64,000 nt of DNA from Gelidibacter pelagius (GTDB taxonomy: Bacteria; Bacteroidota; Bacteroidia; Flavobacteriales; Flavobacteriaceae): NCBI RefSeq assembly GCF_017581925.1, contig NZ_JAGEVG010000007.1, positions 122,120 to 186,119 of the forward strand, in the 5' to 3' direction. This document shows positions 1 to 8,056 of this stretch, piece after piece; within the stretch, counting starts at the first letter, position 1; every line of letters begins with the position of its first letter. The notes below the pieces were generated by a model. That model searched no databases, was not told where the DNA came from, and saw nothing but the letters and a program-made list of their open reading frames with translations. The position numbers and the translations under genes are program-made.

Positions 1-142
1 CGTTTCCCGAATCATCTTCATCACCACTTTTATCATTGCTGTCAATGGACTCTTTGATGGTTTCAATTTCATTTTTGTAATTGGCAATTCGCTTGTTGGC
101 ATAATCAAAACAAGCTTGCAAAACATCACTTTTTATTTTCAT
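1..142 (-). CDS. N-terminal fragment, possible GreA/GreB-like small protein
   Basis: The reading frame starts at an ATG at 142-140 and runs off the left edge of the window, giving about 47 residues. The visible part begins MKIKSDVLQACFDYANKRI, is rich in Lys, Glu and Asn and predicted helical, and ends in an acidic stretch (DSNDKSGDEDDSGN). That layout resembles the N-terminal coiled coil of the small GreA/GreB-related proteins common in Bacteroidota, but too little is present to be sure. Its ATG overlaps the TGA of the preceding gene (ATGA), so the two are probably translationally coupled. Confidence 0.5.
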   Translation of the reverse strand, partial: MKIKSDVLQACFDYANKRIANYKNEIETIKESIDSNDKSGDEDDSGN

Positions 143-552
143 ATAACTTTCGCCATCTGAGGCTCAAATAGTTGGATATGACTAATAAAACGCTCTTTTA
201 CAAGATTCATCATGCGCTTGTTTAATGCTGATGAATTTTGGATATAAATAGCATACTCTTCAACTGTGAATTGACCTATGATCATTCCTTTAATTGAGTT
301 TCTGAATTTCATATCCTTGTGGATGGCGTTTTCGATATAGTCTAATTGTTTCGGCAAAGATAGCTCATAAAATACATTTTTGTGCTTGGCTATATAATTT
401 TTAAAAACTTCAATTAAAAGCTCATTCTGAAGCATGAGCAAAGGTCTCAAAGTAGCGTTCTGAAAGCGCTCTTCACTGCTCATGGAATCATATATTAAAG
501 CAGTGGGAATGTTGGGTCTCATCTGGATTAATTCGTCGGATCTATTTGTCAT
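139..552 (-). CDS. Conserved flavobacterial hypothetical protein (137 aa)
   Basis: A 137-residue soluble protein with no signal peptide or membrane segment. It is mostly helical by composition and has a conserved-looking core (LRPLLMLQNELLIEVFKNYI, then KFRNSIKGMIIGQFTVEEY). Similar flavobacterial proteins are often labelled glyoxalase in databases, but no glyoxalase metal-binding pattern is visible, so that label is not adopted. It shares an ATGA overlap with the following gene. Function is unknown. Confidence 0.75.
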   Translation of the reverse strand: MTNRSDELIQMRPNIPTALIYDSMSSEERFQNATLRPLLMLQNELLIEVFKNYIAKHKNVFYELSLPKQLDYIENAIHKDMKFRNSIKGMIIGQFTVEEYAIYIQNSSALNKRMMNLVKERFISHIQLFEPQMAKVI

Positions 553-704
553 AACTTTAAGTTTCCTTAAACTTATGCATAATGATTAGCATAAAAAACC
601 TGCCCGTGAGATGTTGTTAACTGGGTTATCAACAAATACACTCCTTGAAGTGATTTTTTAAACGGTTTTTATTCTTTTACGAACGATTTTAGTAATGATT
701 GAAG

Positions 705-712
705 TATCTTTG
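705..712 (+). promoter_or_regulatory. Bacteroidota-type -7 element (TATCTTTG)
   Basis: TATCTTTG matches the TAnnTTTG -7 consensus of the Bacteroidota primary sigma factor. It lies 29 bp before the ATG of the DUF72 gene. No clear TTG -33 element is seen at the usual distance. Confidence 0.5.
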
Positions 713-740
713 AGTATACAAATGCCCAAAACTGAATCCC

Positions 741-1628
741 ATGCAATTTGGTAGCGTTGACCATCCTCAACATATAGATTTTTCATTGCCCGCCGATCAT
801 TTGGACACTTCAGCAGTGCTTTTTAAACAAACCAATAAAGAGGATCCCAAAATCTTTGTAGGATGTTCGCAGTGGAGCCAAGCCAAATTAAAGGGATTTT
901 ATCCTACTGGAACCAAGGATGCACTTACATATTACGCTACGCAATTCAATTCGGTCGAGCTCAATGCAACATTCTATCGGATTTTTTCTCCAGAAACCTT
1001 TACTGCTTGGTATCAAAAAACACCTGAAGGATTTAAATTTTTTCCAAAGCTATATCAGGATATCAGCCATTGGAAACGCTTGAATGGTGTAGATAAAGTA
1101 GTGGACGATTATTTGTACAGTGCTACAAATCTCAAGGAAAAATTGGGAGCTATTTTTTTACAAATGCACACAAATTTTACGCCTAAGGATTTTGATAGAG
1201 TGGAAGCCTTTGTCAAATCATGGCCGATAGAAATTCCCCTTGCTATCGAATTTAGACATACAGATTGGTATAATGATGTTTCGATTGCTAGTCGTTTATA
1301 TAATTTATTGGAAACTTATAACATTTCAAATATCATTGTGGACACTCCTGGAAGACGTGATTTGATGCACATGCGATTGACAAATGGCACTGCTTTTATC
1401 AGATTTGTAGGTGCGAACCACGACAGTGACTATTTGAGGTTGGATGGCTGGGTGAAACGTCTTAAGGATTGGAAACTACAAGGCATAAATGAGATTGATT
1501 TTTTTGTGCATCAAAATATTGAAATAGAATCGCCATTACTTGCGGCATATTTTATTAAAAAGTTAAATGCCGAGTTGGGAATGGATTTACAAATTCCAAA
1601 CAAAAACCAGAATCTGGAATTATTTTAA
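741..1628 (+). CDS. DUF72 (YecE-like) TIM-barrel protein
   Basis: A 295-residue protein of the DUF72/YecE family. Family hallmarks are visible: FVGCSQW near residue 40, the FNSVELNATFYR segment near residue 70, FKFFPKLYQDISHW, LAIEFRHTDWY near residue 170, and a late FVHQN. The fold is a TIM barrel and the biochemical role is not established. There is no signal peptide, so it is probably cytoplasmic. A -7 element lies just upstream. The stop is followed by a dispersed 40-bp repeat (1645-1684) and then the thioesterase gene. Confidence 0.9.
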   Translation: MQFGSVDHPQHIDFSLPADHLDTSAVLFKQTNKEDPKIFVGCSQWSQAKLKGFYPTGTKDALTYYATQFNSVELNATFYRIFSPETFTAWYQKTPEGFKFFPKLYQDISHWKRLNGVDKVVDDYLYSATNLKEKLGAIFLQMHTNFTPKDFDRVEAFVKSWPIEIPLAIEFRHTDWYNDVSIASRLYNLLETYNISNIIVDTPGRRDLMHMRLTNGTAFIRFVGANHDSDYLRLDGWVKRLKDWKLQGINEIDFFVHQNIEIESPLLAAYFIKKLNAELGMDLQIPNKNQNLELF

Positions 1629-1644
1629 AATCAATAACTCATTA

Positions 1645-1684
1645 GCAAGCCTCGGGGTATTAAAATCCACTGGTGGGAATAAAA
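1645..1684 (+). repeat. Dispersed 40-bp palindromic repeat, copy A
   Basis: This copy begins GCAAGCCTCGGGG and ends around the small hairpin CCACTGGTGG. It matches copies at 27199-27236 (reverse), 38326-38365 (forward), a weaker one at 9577-9607 (reverse) and a degenerate one at 38271-38304. It sits between the DUF72 and thioesterase genes and contains a GTG that could be misread as the thioesterase start. Confidence 0.75.
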
Positions 1685-1693
1685 CATATAGAC

Positions 1694-2080
1694 ATGAGAT
1701 TTCAAACACAAAAATGGGTAAAGCCCCAAGATCTGAATCCCAACGGCACCTTATTTGGAGGTCTTCTTTTAGCGTGGATAGATGAAGAAGCGGCCTTATA
1801 TACTGCCATCCAATTGGACAACACAAAGGTTGTTACAAAATTTATCTCTGAGATTAACTTTATGAGTTCTGCCAAGCAAGGCGACATTATTGAGATAGGG
1901 ATGCAAATTGTTAGATTAGGAAATTCTTCCTTGACTTTAAAATGTGAAGCGCGGAACATGATGACCAAGACTAAGATCCTGACTGTTGATAATATTGTTA
2001 TGATCAATTTGAACGAATCCGGCAAGCCTGTACCCCATGGTAAAACAAAGCTTGAGTTTGTAGATGATCGACTAATTTAG
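1694..2080 (+). CDS. Hotdog-fold acyl-CoA thioesterase
   Basis: A 128-residue single-hotdog acyl-CoA thioesterase, predicted to hydrolyse acyl-CoA to free acid and CoA in the cytoplasm. The YciA/BACH-type signature is present: LNPNGTLFGGLLLAWIDEEA near the N-terminus, then FISEINFMSSAKQGDIIEI. The frame extends upstream to a GTG at 1673, but that codon lies inside a dispersed repeat, so the ATG at 1694 (MRFQTQKW) is chosen. Substrate length cannot be predicted. Confidence 0.88.
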   Translation: MRFQTQKWVKPQDLNPNGTLFGGLLLAWIDEEAALYTAIQLDNTKVVTKFISEINFMSSAKQGDIIEIGMQIVRLGNSSLTLKCEARNMMTKTKILTVDNIVMINLNESGKPVPHGKTKLEFVDDRLI

Positions 2081-2183
2081 AAATCCGACTTTGTGTTTAA
2101 TTAACAAATAATGGGAAATCGTTAACAACCTATGTGTAGTAATAATCGTATATTTATTAGAAACCAATTTAACACTTATCACC

Positions 2184-2666
2184 ATGAAAAAAATAGGAAT
2201 TACACTGTTTATGGCGACGCTCCTAGTGTCCTGTTCACTATCAAAGGTCGAGAAATCGGCCAGAAAAACTATTGATGGCAATTGGGTTCTCAATTCTGTC
2301 ACTTATGATGAACAGGGAGTCTTCAATACGACTTTGTTTGATGATACCACAACTTCTTGTTTTAAGGATAGCCAGTGGTTCTTCAGATCCAATAACAGTA
2401 CCGGAACTTATAATATTATCAATGCCGATTGTTCAACTGGAGTCAGGTACTTTAGATGGGCAGCCAATGAAATAGGTAAGGATACCGGCGATTTTGATTT
2501 CACTTTAAAATTTACTGATGAAAAGAAAAAAGATCTTCAGGGTAAAACAGGATATAGAATGAAGATGAAATACTTGGACGATAACTCCATGCAAATCACT
2601 CAAACTATTCAATTTGAGGGAAAACCATTTAATATTAATTTAAACTATACACGAACAACTTTATAA
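2184..2666 (+). CDS. Lipocalin-like lipoprotein
   Basis: A 160-residue exported lipoprotein. The signal peptide MKKIGITLFMATLLVSC ends in a lipobox (LVSC). The mature part has the IDGNWVLNSVTYDEQG opening typical of Bacteroidota lipocalin-like (DUF4923/lipocalin_4-type) proteins, followed by alternating beta-strand-like segments ending in INLNYTRTTL. Ligand unknown. The next gene, also a lipoprotein, starts 10 bp downstream on the same strand, so the two are likely co-transcribed. Confidence 0.8.
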   Translation: MKKIGITLFMATLLVSCSLSKVEKSARKTIDGNWVLNSVTYDEQGVFNTTLFDDTTTSCFKDSQWFFRSNNSTGTYNIINADCSTGVRYFRWAANEIGKDTGDFDFTLKFTDEKKKDLQGKTGYRMKMKYLDDNSMQITQTIQFEGKPFNINLNYTRTTL

Positions 2667-2676
2667 AATTTAAAAT

Positions 2677-3369
2677 ATGAAAAATACGATAAAAACACTT
2701 GCATTATTATTTATGATCACAGCCTTAGTAAGTTGTGATGCAACCAGAAATGCAAACAACAAACAAAAAGGAACTGTCATTGGTGCCGGTAGTGGTGCTG
2801 TAATTGGTGGTGTAATTGGCAATAATGTTGGTAGCAAAAACAATTCTGCCTTAGGAGCTATTATAGGTGCCGTTGTAGGTGGTGTTGCGGGTAATTATAT
2901 TGGCGACCGCATGGATAGACAAGCTGAACGGATTGAGGAAGAAATCCCAGGAGCTCAAGTGGAGCGTGTTGGGGAAGGAATTAATGTTGTTTTTGATGAA
3001 AGCAGTGGGGTTTATTTTGATACTAACAAGCACAATATTAATGCTGCGTCCTCAGCAACACTTAGTAAATTGGCAGGTATCTTTAAAGAATACCCAGATA
3101 CCAATATTCTAGTTGAAGGCCATACGGACAGTACTGGCCCGGATGCTTTTAATATGACACTTTCTAAGCAACGTGCACAATCAGTAACGTCTTACTTATC
3201 AAGTCAAGGCATTTCATCTGGTCGTTTTACAACCAATTGGTACGGTCCTAATCAACCTAAGTATGATAATTCAACCGTTGAGGGGAGAGCTAAAAATAGA
3301 CGTGTGGAGTTAGCAATTATTGCTAATGAGCAAATGAAAAAAGAAGCACGGGAAAATGCGGGAAATTAA
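2677..3369 (+). CDS. OmpA-family lipoprotein with glycine zipper
   Basis: A 230-residue envelope lipoprotein. The signal peptide ends in the lipobox LVSC near residue 20. A glycine-zipper segment (VIGAGSGAVIGGVIGNNVG and IIGAVVGGVAGNYIGD, about residues 35-80) could insert in a membrane. The C-terminal OmpA-like peptidoglycan-binding domain (about 100-225) carries ILVEGHTDSTG and GRAKNRRVELAI, the usual diaminopimelate-contacting motifs. It probably links the outer membrane to peptidoglycan. A strong terminator follows. Confidence 0.9.
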   Translation: MKNTIKTLALLFMITALVSCDATRNANNKQKGTVIGAGSGAVIGGVIGNNVGSKNNSALGAIIGAVVGGVAGNYIGDRMDRQAERIEEEIPGAQVERVGEGINVVFDESSGVYFDTNKHNINAASSATLSKLAGIFKEYPDTNILVEGHTDSTGPDAFNMTLSKQRAQSVTSYLSSQGISSGRFTTNWYGPNQPKYDNSTVEGRAKNRRVELAIIANEQMKKEARENAGN

Positions 3370-3395
3370 TAATCTCACTTTTTCAATGTAAATTC

Positions 3396-3432
3396 AGCAG
3401 TCTTATTTAATTTAATAAGACTGCTTTTTTTT
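3396..3432 (+). terminator. Rho-independent terminator
   Basis: Perfect 12-bp stem (AGCAGTCTTATT paired with AATAAGACTGCT) with a short loop, followed by a run of T. It lies 26 bp after the OmpA-like gene. Confidence 0.85.
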
Positions 3433-3434
3433 GT

Positions 3435-4685
3435 CTAATTTTTAGGAGCCTCAAAAATTGTTGGCGTCAGTTCAAATAATTCCAAATCAAAGTAATTTAT
3501 GGAAGAAAATATATGATCGAAGATATCAGACATAATAGATTCATAATTCACCCAACGTATGTCATTGCTGAATGCATATATTTCTAATGGGATCCCTTGA
3601 GAAGTTGGCTGTAGTTGTCTCACCATTAAGCTCATGTCTTTATGGATGCCTGGGTGACGCTCTATATAAGTTTGTAGATATATCCTAAAAACACCCAAGT
3701 TGGTCAGGTTACGACCGTTTACCAAATTCGATTGATCTATATTATTTACGCGATTGTATTCTGCGAGTTCTTCTTGTTTATCCTCCAGATATTGGGTAAT
3801 AAGCTGGATTTTTTTTAGGTTTTCAATCTCTTCATCTGTTATAAAATGTATGCTTTTTGATTTGATCAAAATAGACCTTTTAATACGTCGTCCTCCAGAT
3901 GACTGCATTCCCCTCCAATTTTTAAAGGACTCAGAAATAATGGCATAGGTTGGAATAGTGGTAATGGTCTTGTCAAAATTTTGGACCTGTACCGTGGAAA
4001 GGTTGATTTCAATGACATCGCCATCGGCTCCATATTTATCCATGGTAATCCAATCTCCAATTCTCAAAGTATCATTGATGGCTACTTGAATACTTGCCAC
4101 AAAACCCAAAATGGTATCTTTAAAAATCAATAGAAGGATTGCTGATGCCGCACCTATTGTAGTAAAGAATTTTAAAAATGACAAATCGATAAGCACGGCA
4201 AGAATTGACGCCACTCCAATAACCCATACAAATAGCATCACTACTTGTATATAACTATCAATAGGTTTGTCCCTTAAACGTGGTAAAGTCTTGAAGTAGG
4301 ATTCTAAGGTTCGCAATACACTTCTCAAAATCCAAATGGTCAGCAAAATACCGTAGACTTTCAGTAAAACAACCAAGAACGCCTCTATTCTGGGGTAATC
4401 TGTAAACACCAAAGGAAACACCTTGATAGTAATGAATAACGGCACCAAATGTGCGATATTCCGCGGTGCTTTATGGCTTACCAATAAATCGTCAAACTCA
4501 GTTTCTGTCTTTGACGCAAATTTTGTAAAGCTTTTCACCAAGACTATTCTTGCTACAACATCTGTAATATAGATGACGAAAATCAGAATAGCCAATAATG
4601 TGAGCATGTTAAGGAACTTTGCCCAGTCATCGGTAAAACCAAATCTATCGAAAAAATCGTAAAAATAATGGTGGTTTAAAAACAT
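3435..4685 (-). CDS. MscS-family mechanosensitive channel (YbdG-like)
   Basis: A 416-residue membrane protein. About five hydrophobic segments lie in the first 200 residues; the last (GAASAILLLIFKDTILGFVA) is the pore-lining TM3 helix of MscS channels. It is followed by the beta domain (LRIGDWITMDKYGADGDVIE, then TTIPTYAIISESFKNWRGM), whose long insert resembles E. coli YbdG rather than the small MscS. Predicted role: release of solutes on hypo-osmotic shock. The start shares one base with the stop of the DUF3817 gene (TAATG), so the pair is an operon. Confidence 0.9.
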   Translation of the reverse strand: MFLNHHYFYDFFDRFGFTDDWAKFLNMLTLLAILIFVIYITDVVARIVLVKSFTKFASKTETEFDDLLVSHKAPRNIAHLVPLFITIKVFPLVFTDYPRIEAFLVVLLKVYGILLTIWILRSVLRTLESYFKTLPRLRDKPIDSYIQVVMLFVWVIGVASILAVLIDLSFLKFFTTIGAASAILLLIFKDTILGFVASIQVAINDTLRIGDWITMDKYGADGDVIEINLSTVQVQNFDKTITTIPTYAIISESFKNWRGMQSSGGRRIKRSILIKSKSIHFITDEEIENLKKIQLITQYLEDKQEELAEYNRVNNIDQSNLVNGRNLTNLGVFRIYLQTYIERHPGIHKDMSLMVRQLQPTSQGIPLEIYAFSNDIRWVNYESIMSDIFDHIFSSINYFDLELFELTPTIFEAPKN

Positions 4686-4981
4686 TACACTGCAGTTTTT
4701 AAATATCTTTTCTCAATATAAAAGGTTGCAAAAGGAAGTAATGATGCCAACAGGACAATGCCCAATGTTTTAAAGGACCACTTTAATTTTGAACCCACCA
4801 ATAGGGCCAAGAGCACATAGGCTATAAATAATAGACCATGGGTCATTCCAATGGGGTAGAGCAGCGTTTGATAGATTTCAGAATAAAAAGGTTTAACAAG
4901 TAACATGTTGGCAAACAAGACCAAATATGAGATGCCTTCTAAAATGGCAACAAGTTTGAAGCTTTTAATCAGTGTAAACAT
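4685..4981 (-). CDS. DUF3817 membrane protein
   Basis: A 98-residue protein with three predicted membrane helices (about residues 10-30, 45-65 and 72-90). The SFKLVAILEGISYLVLF opening and the PIGMTHGLLFIAYV segment are characteristic of DUF3817, a family of unknown function in the inner membrane. It is the first gene of a two-gene operon with the MscS channel, and a TAnnTTTG -7 element precedes it. Confidence 0.85.
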   Translation of the reverse strand: MFTLIKSFKLVAILEGISYLVLFANMLLVKPFYSEIYQTLLYPIGMTHGLLFIAYVLLALLVGSKLKWSFKTLGIVLLASLLPFATFYIEKRYLKTAV

Positions 4982-4999
4982 GGATTCTTAAATTTTATG

Positions 5000-5007
5000 C
5001 AAAAATA
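5000..5007 (-). promoter_or_regulatory. -7 element (TATTTTTG) for DUF3817-mscS
   Basis: On the minus strand TATTTTTG fits TAnnTTTG and lies 19 bp upstream of the DUF3817 ATG. No clear -33 TTG is seen. Confidence 0.4.
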
Positions 5008-5096
5008 CCCATGATATCCTGTATAAGCTACTTTTTAACCAGATTTTTTATGAGAACAACCGCATTGAAATCATTGAGTCATTAATTGAACTCATT

Positions 5097-5546
5097 TTAT
5101 GTGTGATAAAGCCATTCCAAATGGTCTTCATTATGGAGGGATCGACTGCAGACAAATCCGTTCTTCAAATAAAAATGATGAAGATGCTCTTCTTCCGTAA
5201 GCAAGAAGTAGCGTTGCTGGGGATTTTCCGATTTTAATTGGTTTAGCCAAAAACTACCTAAGCTTTTATTGCGATATGGCTCCGAAATCCAAATAAATCC
5301 AAGATACCCATAGCCCTTATCAAACCAGGCTTTGGCATCGGTTTCAAAATATTCAAAATTTGGCGGCGATTTATAAAAAACAATACCTCCTCCGACAATG
5401 CCGGTGTCATCTTCAATGATATAAATTTTGGAATCGGTTTTATAAGTGTCCCAAAATGGAACAATCTCATCCTGCCAATCCTCGGGAAGAATCTGGAAGA
5501 ATTGCTGCGGATCGTTTTTTAATTCCCTAAACTTAAAACCTTCCAT
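5097..5546 (-). CDS. GNAT-family N-acetyltransferase
   Basis: A 149-residue acetyltransferase of the GNAT fold, predicted to move an acetyl group from acetyl-CoA to an unidentified amine. Visible elements are the strand IYIIEDDTGIVGGGIVFY, the strand-plus-loop YLGFIWISEPYRNKSLGSFW (acetyl-CoA pyrophosphate-binding region, here without a full Q/RxxGxG/A) and a late YFLLTEEEHLHHFYLKNGF. It starts 6 bp after the PurD-like ATP-grasp gene, so the two proteins may act on a common product. Confidence 0.8.
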   Translation of the reverse strand: MEGFKFRELKNDPQQFFQILPEDWQDEIVPFWDTYKTDSKIYIIEDDTGIVGGGIVFYKSPPNFEYFETDAKAWFDKGYGYLGFIWISEPYRNKSLGSFWLNQLKSENPQQRYFLLTEEEHLHHFYLKNGFVCSRSLHNEDHLEWLYHT

Positions 5547-5552
5547 TGCTAC

Positions 5553-6848
5553 TTATAATAATCCCCAAGACCATAATCTGTCTGAATCTTCAAACCATCT
5601 ATCGCCAATATCTGTTCTATAGTAGCCATTGTTGACAATTACGGAATGAATTCTGTTGTTCATCATTTTTTGGGCATCGCGCATCGTAATTCCAGTGCCT
5701 GTTACCAAAAGCGCAATTCCGGTATTGCCGGTAATCAACCATTCTTCATTGACCTTTTTAAGGTGCATGGGATGGATACCGTCTTTCATATCCTTTCTAA
5801 ACACGACAACGGCATCTTTTGAAAACAATTCAAAGGTCTTTTTATCGTCATAAGGGAAAGGAGGTACAACAATGAATGCACCAACCTGGAACCCTTTTTT
5901 TGTGGCTATTTTAAAATTCTGCCCAGAGGCTACTTTATATAGCATTTCGCCAATAGGTTCCGTGATCCCTGCACGTTGGATGAATATTTGAGGATAGCCA
6001 AAACGGGAGGTAAATTCTAACGGATAAATCCCATTGCCATTAACGATGCAATTGATATCAATATGACCTATAAACTTATGCTTCAATAAAGTAGGTTCAA
6101 ATTTTTTCAAGGTGGCATCAAAAATAGGGGACTGGTTGACCCAAAACATACTTGAGCCCATTTCACCCGTTGATACCCCCAATTCTTTAGGGAAAAGCTT
6201 CTTATGCTCAAAAGTAATATTGAACGGTCTTAAAAACTCTTTCCCATTAAAAAATGCAGAAACGGAAATCTCTACACCTTTTACTTTTTTCTGCAATTGA
6301 AAATTCCCGAAGTCGTCTCCCCACGATTTATCATAGGCCTTTAATACCCGAATTACATCTAATCCTTCATCATCACTACCAACAAACAACAACTGTTTTA
6401 GCTCTTGGGTTTCGCCGGAAGGTTTAATAACATAGGCATCAGGATGTCTTTCAACATAAGCAATAGCATCCTGAAAGCTTAGAAACTCTTCAAAAGGCAA
6501 GGTTTTTATTTTGTGCTTTTGCAGTTCCTTTTGACCGAAACTCCGATCTAATTCGAGAAGGTCAGTATATTCGCTTCCACCAAAAACAATTTTTCCTGCG
6601 GCTCGTAATTCGGCACATTCCTTTCCAAAACCGGTATAGTCAAATATGAGAATATCAGCCCAGTCAATATGCTTTTTCCAATCCTTAACTTTTTTTACAA
6701 ATCCGGTTCCAATCTCTCGGGATGGCTTGTCTTCAATATATAATTTAACGGTATTACCTTCATTTTGGGTAGCGTAGGCTATATCTAAAATCTCTCCCCA
6801 GCGGGAAATAAATAGAAAGTTTTTTGGTAAGCTATTCTGCTTTTTCAA
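5553..6848 (-). CDS. PurD-like ATP-grasp ligase
   Basis: A 431-residue protein with the domain order of phosphoribosylamine-glycine ligase: N-terminal Rossmann-like part (FLFISRWGEILDIAYA), ATP-grasp part (DAYVIKPSGETQ near 140-150; GHIDINCIVNG and YPLEFTSRFGYPQIF near 265-290) and a PurD C-type domain ending YYRTDIGDRW. The opening differs from canonical PurD and no other purine genes are nearby, so this may be a paralogue ligating a different amine and acid. Pairing with a GNAT acetyltransferase supports a specialised role. A terminator and a -7 element lie upstream. Confidence 0.75.
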   Translation of the reverse strand: MKKQNSLPKNFLFISRWGEILDIAYATQNEGNTVKLYIEDKPSREIGTGFVKKVKDWKKHIDWADILIFDYTGFGKECAELRAAGKIVFGGSEYTDLLELDRSFGQKELQKHKIKTLPFEEFLSFQDAIAYVERHPDAYVIKPSGETQELKQLLFVGSDDEGLDVIRVLKAYDKSWGDDFGNFQLQKKVKGVEISVSAFFNGKEFLRPFNITFEHKKLFPKELGVSTGEMGSSMFWVNQSPIFDATLKKFEPTLLKHKFIGHIDINCIVNGNGIYPLEFTSRFGYPQIFIQRAGITEPIGEMLYKVASGQNFKIATKKGFQVGAFIVVPPFPYDDKKTFELFSKDAVVVFRKDMKDGIHPMHLKKVNEEWLITGNTGIALLVTGTGITMRDAQKMMNNRIHSVIVNNGYYRTDIGDRWFEDSDRLWSWGLL

Positions 6849-6898
6849 GATGTTCTTTTGAGAAGTTTGATGATGCGAAATTAGTTGTTTTTTTGATT

Positions 6899-6906
6899 CA
6901 AAATTA
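6899..6906 (-). promoter_or_regulatory. -7 element (TAATTTTG) for the PurD-like operon
   Basis: TAATTTTG on the minus strand fits TAnnTTTG. It lies about 50 bp upstream of the PurD-like start and just past the terminator of the preceding gene. Confidence 0.4.
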
Positions 6907-6918
6907 AATTGGAATAAA

Positions 6919-6947
6919 AAAAGACCGTTATTTCTAACAGTCTTTTT
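6919..6947 (-). terminator. Rho-independent terminator after OmpA-like lipoprotein
   Basis: A 10-bp stem (AAGACTGTTA on the minus strand) with a short loop, flanked by A/T runs. The single imperfect position is a G-U pair in minus-strand RNA but a C-A mismatch in plus-strand RNA, so it serves the minus-strand gene ending at 6974. Confidence 0.8.
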
Positions 6948-6973
6948 TCGGATTAATTAATCAACTTGAAATG

Positions 6974-7807
6974 TTATTCATTCGAGCCCATTAATGCAAA
7001 GAATTTATCTAAGTTTGGAAGGATCACAATACGTGTTCTTCTGTTTTTTGCTCTATTATCATTAGTGTCATTTTCTGCAAGAGGTTTGAAAGAACTTCTT
7101 CCTGAAGCAATCAATTTCTCAGGAGCAACACCATAATCATCTACTAGTTTTCTAACTACTGAAGTGGCACGTAAAACACTTAAATCCCAGTTGTCGGCAA
7201 TTTTACTTGTTCTAATACTTCTAGAATCAGTATGACCTTCAACCATGACTTCAACACTTGGTTCAGAGTTAATGACATTTGCTAATTTTTGCAAAATATC
7301 ATTTGCCTTGTTGCTCACTCTATAGCTTGCAGTGTTGAATAACATCTTGTCTGAAATTGAGATCATGACTACTGTTTCATTAATATCAATAGAAATATCT
7401 TCATCTTCATCAAGATTACTGCTATCCATAGACTTATTTAGGTTATAAGACAATGCAAGATTCATGGAATCTTTTAAAGTCTTAGCACCCGCAAGTTTGG
7501 AAGCATCTACGTTTTGCAATGTTTTGCGCATTGCCTTTTTTGTATCGTTGGAAATTACTGCAACATTGTCAACATTTACAAGCATGGCATCATTTTGTTC
7601 TGTAAGAGAATTGATTTTTTTATTGTAGTTATCAACTCTTGCTTGAATGGCTGCAAATTTGTTTTCAAGATCCTCTTTTTCTACTCGAGTTTTAGTGAGT
7701 TCGCTCTTAATTTGACCGTTTTCGACTTCTAAAGCGACGTATTTCTTTTTAGAAACACATGACGTGATCATGACAGCAAGGATTAATGCAATTGAAATTT
7801 TTTTCAT
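6974..7807 (-). CDS. OmpA-family lipoprotein with coiled coil
   Basis: A 277-residue lipoprotein. The signal peptide MKKISIALILAVMITSC ends in a lipobox. Residues about 25-95 form a heptad-rich coiled coil (EVENGQIKSELTKTRVEKED onward). The OmpA C-terminal domain (about 145-265) contains VEVMVEGHTDSRSI and NRAKNRRTRIVILP. It probably tethers the outer membrane to peptidoglycan. A 10-bp inverted repeat with a 43-base spacer lies upstream of the start. Confidence 0.9.
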   Translation of the reverse strand: MKKISIALILAVMITSCVSKKKYVALEVENGQIKSELTKTRVEKEDLENKFAAIQARVDNYNKKINSLTEQNDAMLVNVDNVAVISNDTKKAMRKTLQNVDASKLAGAKTLKDSMNLALSYNLNKSMDSSNLDEDEDISIDINETVVMISISDKMLFNTASYRVSNKANDILQKLANVINSEPSVEVMVEGHTDSRSIRTSKIADNWDLSVLRATSVVRKLVDDYGVAPEKLIASGRSSFKPLAENDTNDNRAKNRRTRIVILPNLDKFFALMGSNE

Positions 7808-7848
7808 AATATTAATTTAATGGTTTAGTATATGTACGAGTATTCATT

Positions 7849-7911
7849 GGTTATAGACGTTAGCTACTCGAACATTTTGGATTATTTTAACTTTAATTGA
7901 TGTCTATAACC
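7849..7911. promoter_or_regulatory. Spaced perfect inverted repeat upstream of OmpA-like gene
   Basis: GGTTATAGAC (7849-7858) and its exact complement GTCTATAACC (7902-7911) are separated by 43 bases in the upstream region of the OmpA-like lipoprotein gene. It could be an operator pair or a structured 5' leader. Confidence 0.35.
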
Positions 7912-8056
7912 ACATTAGGTGGGTGTTATATAATCTCCTATATAAAATTGAATATGGTTTTTGTGAAAAAATAGTACAGTGGCCACACCAATCTTATTTA
8001 GAAAAGTCCATAAAACACTATACGAAACAGAGACTGTTTTCATGAAAATATTAATT

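Noticed and set aside
139..552. Glyoxalase annotation for the first complete gene
   Set aside because: No vicinal-oxygen-chelate metal pattern is visible; the name seems inherited from database labels.
1673..1693. GTG start extending the thioesterase by seven residues
   Set aside because: The codon lies within the hairpin of a dispersed repeat; the ATG at 1694 gives the normal family N-terminus.
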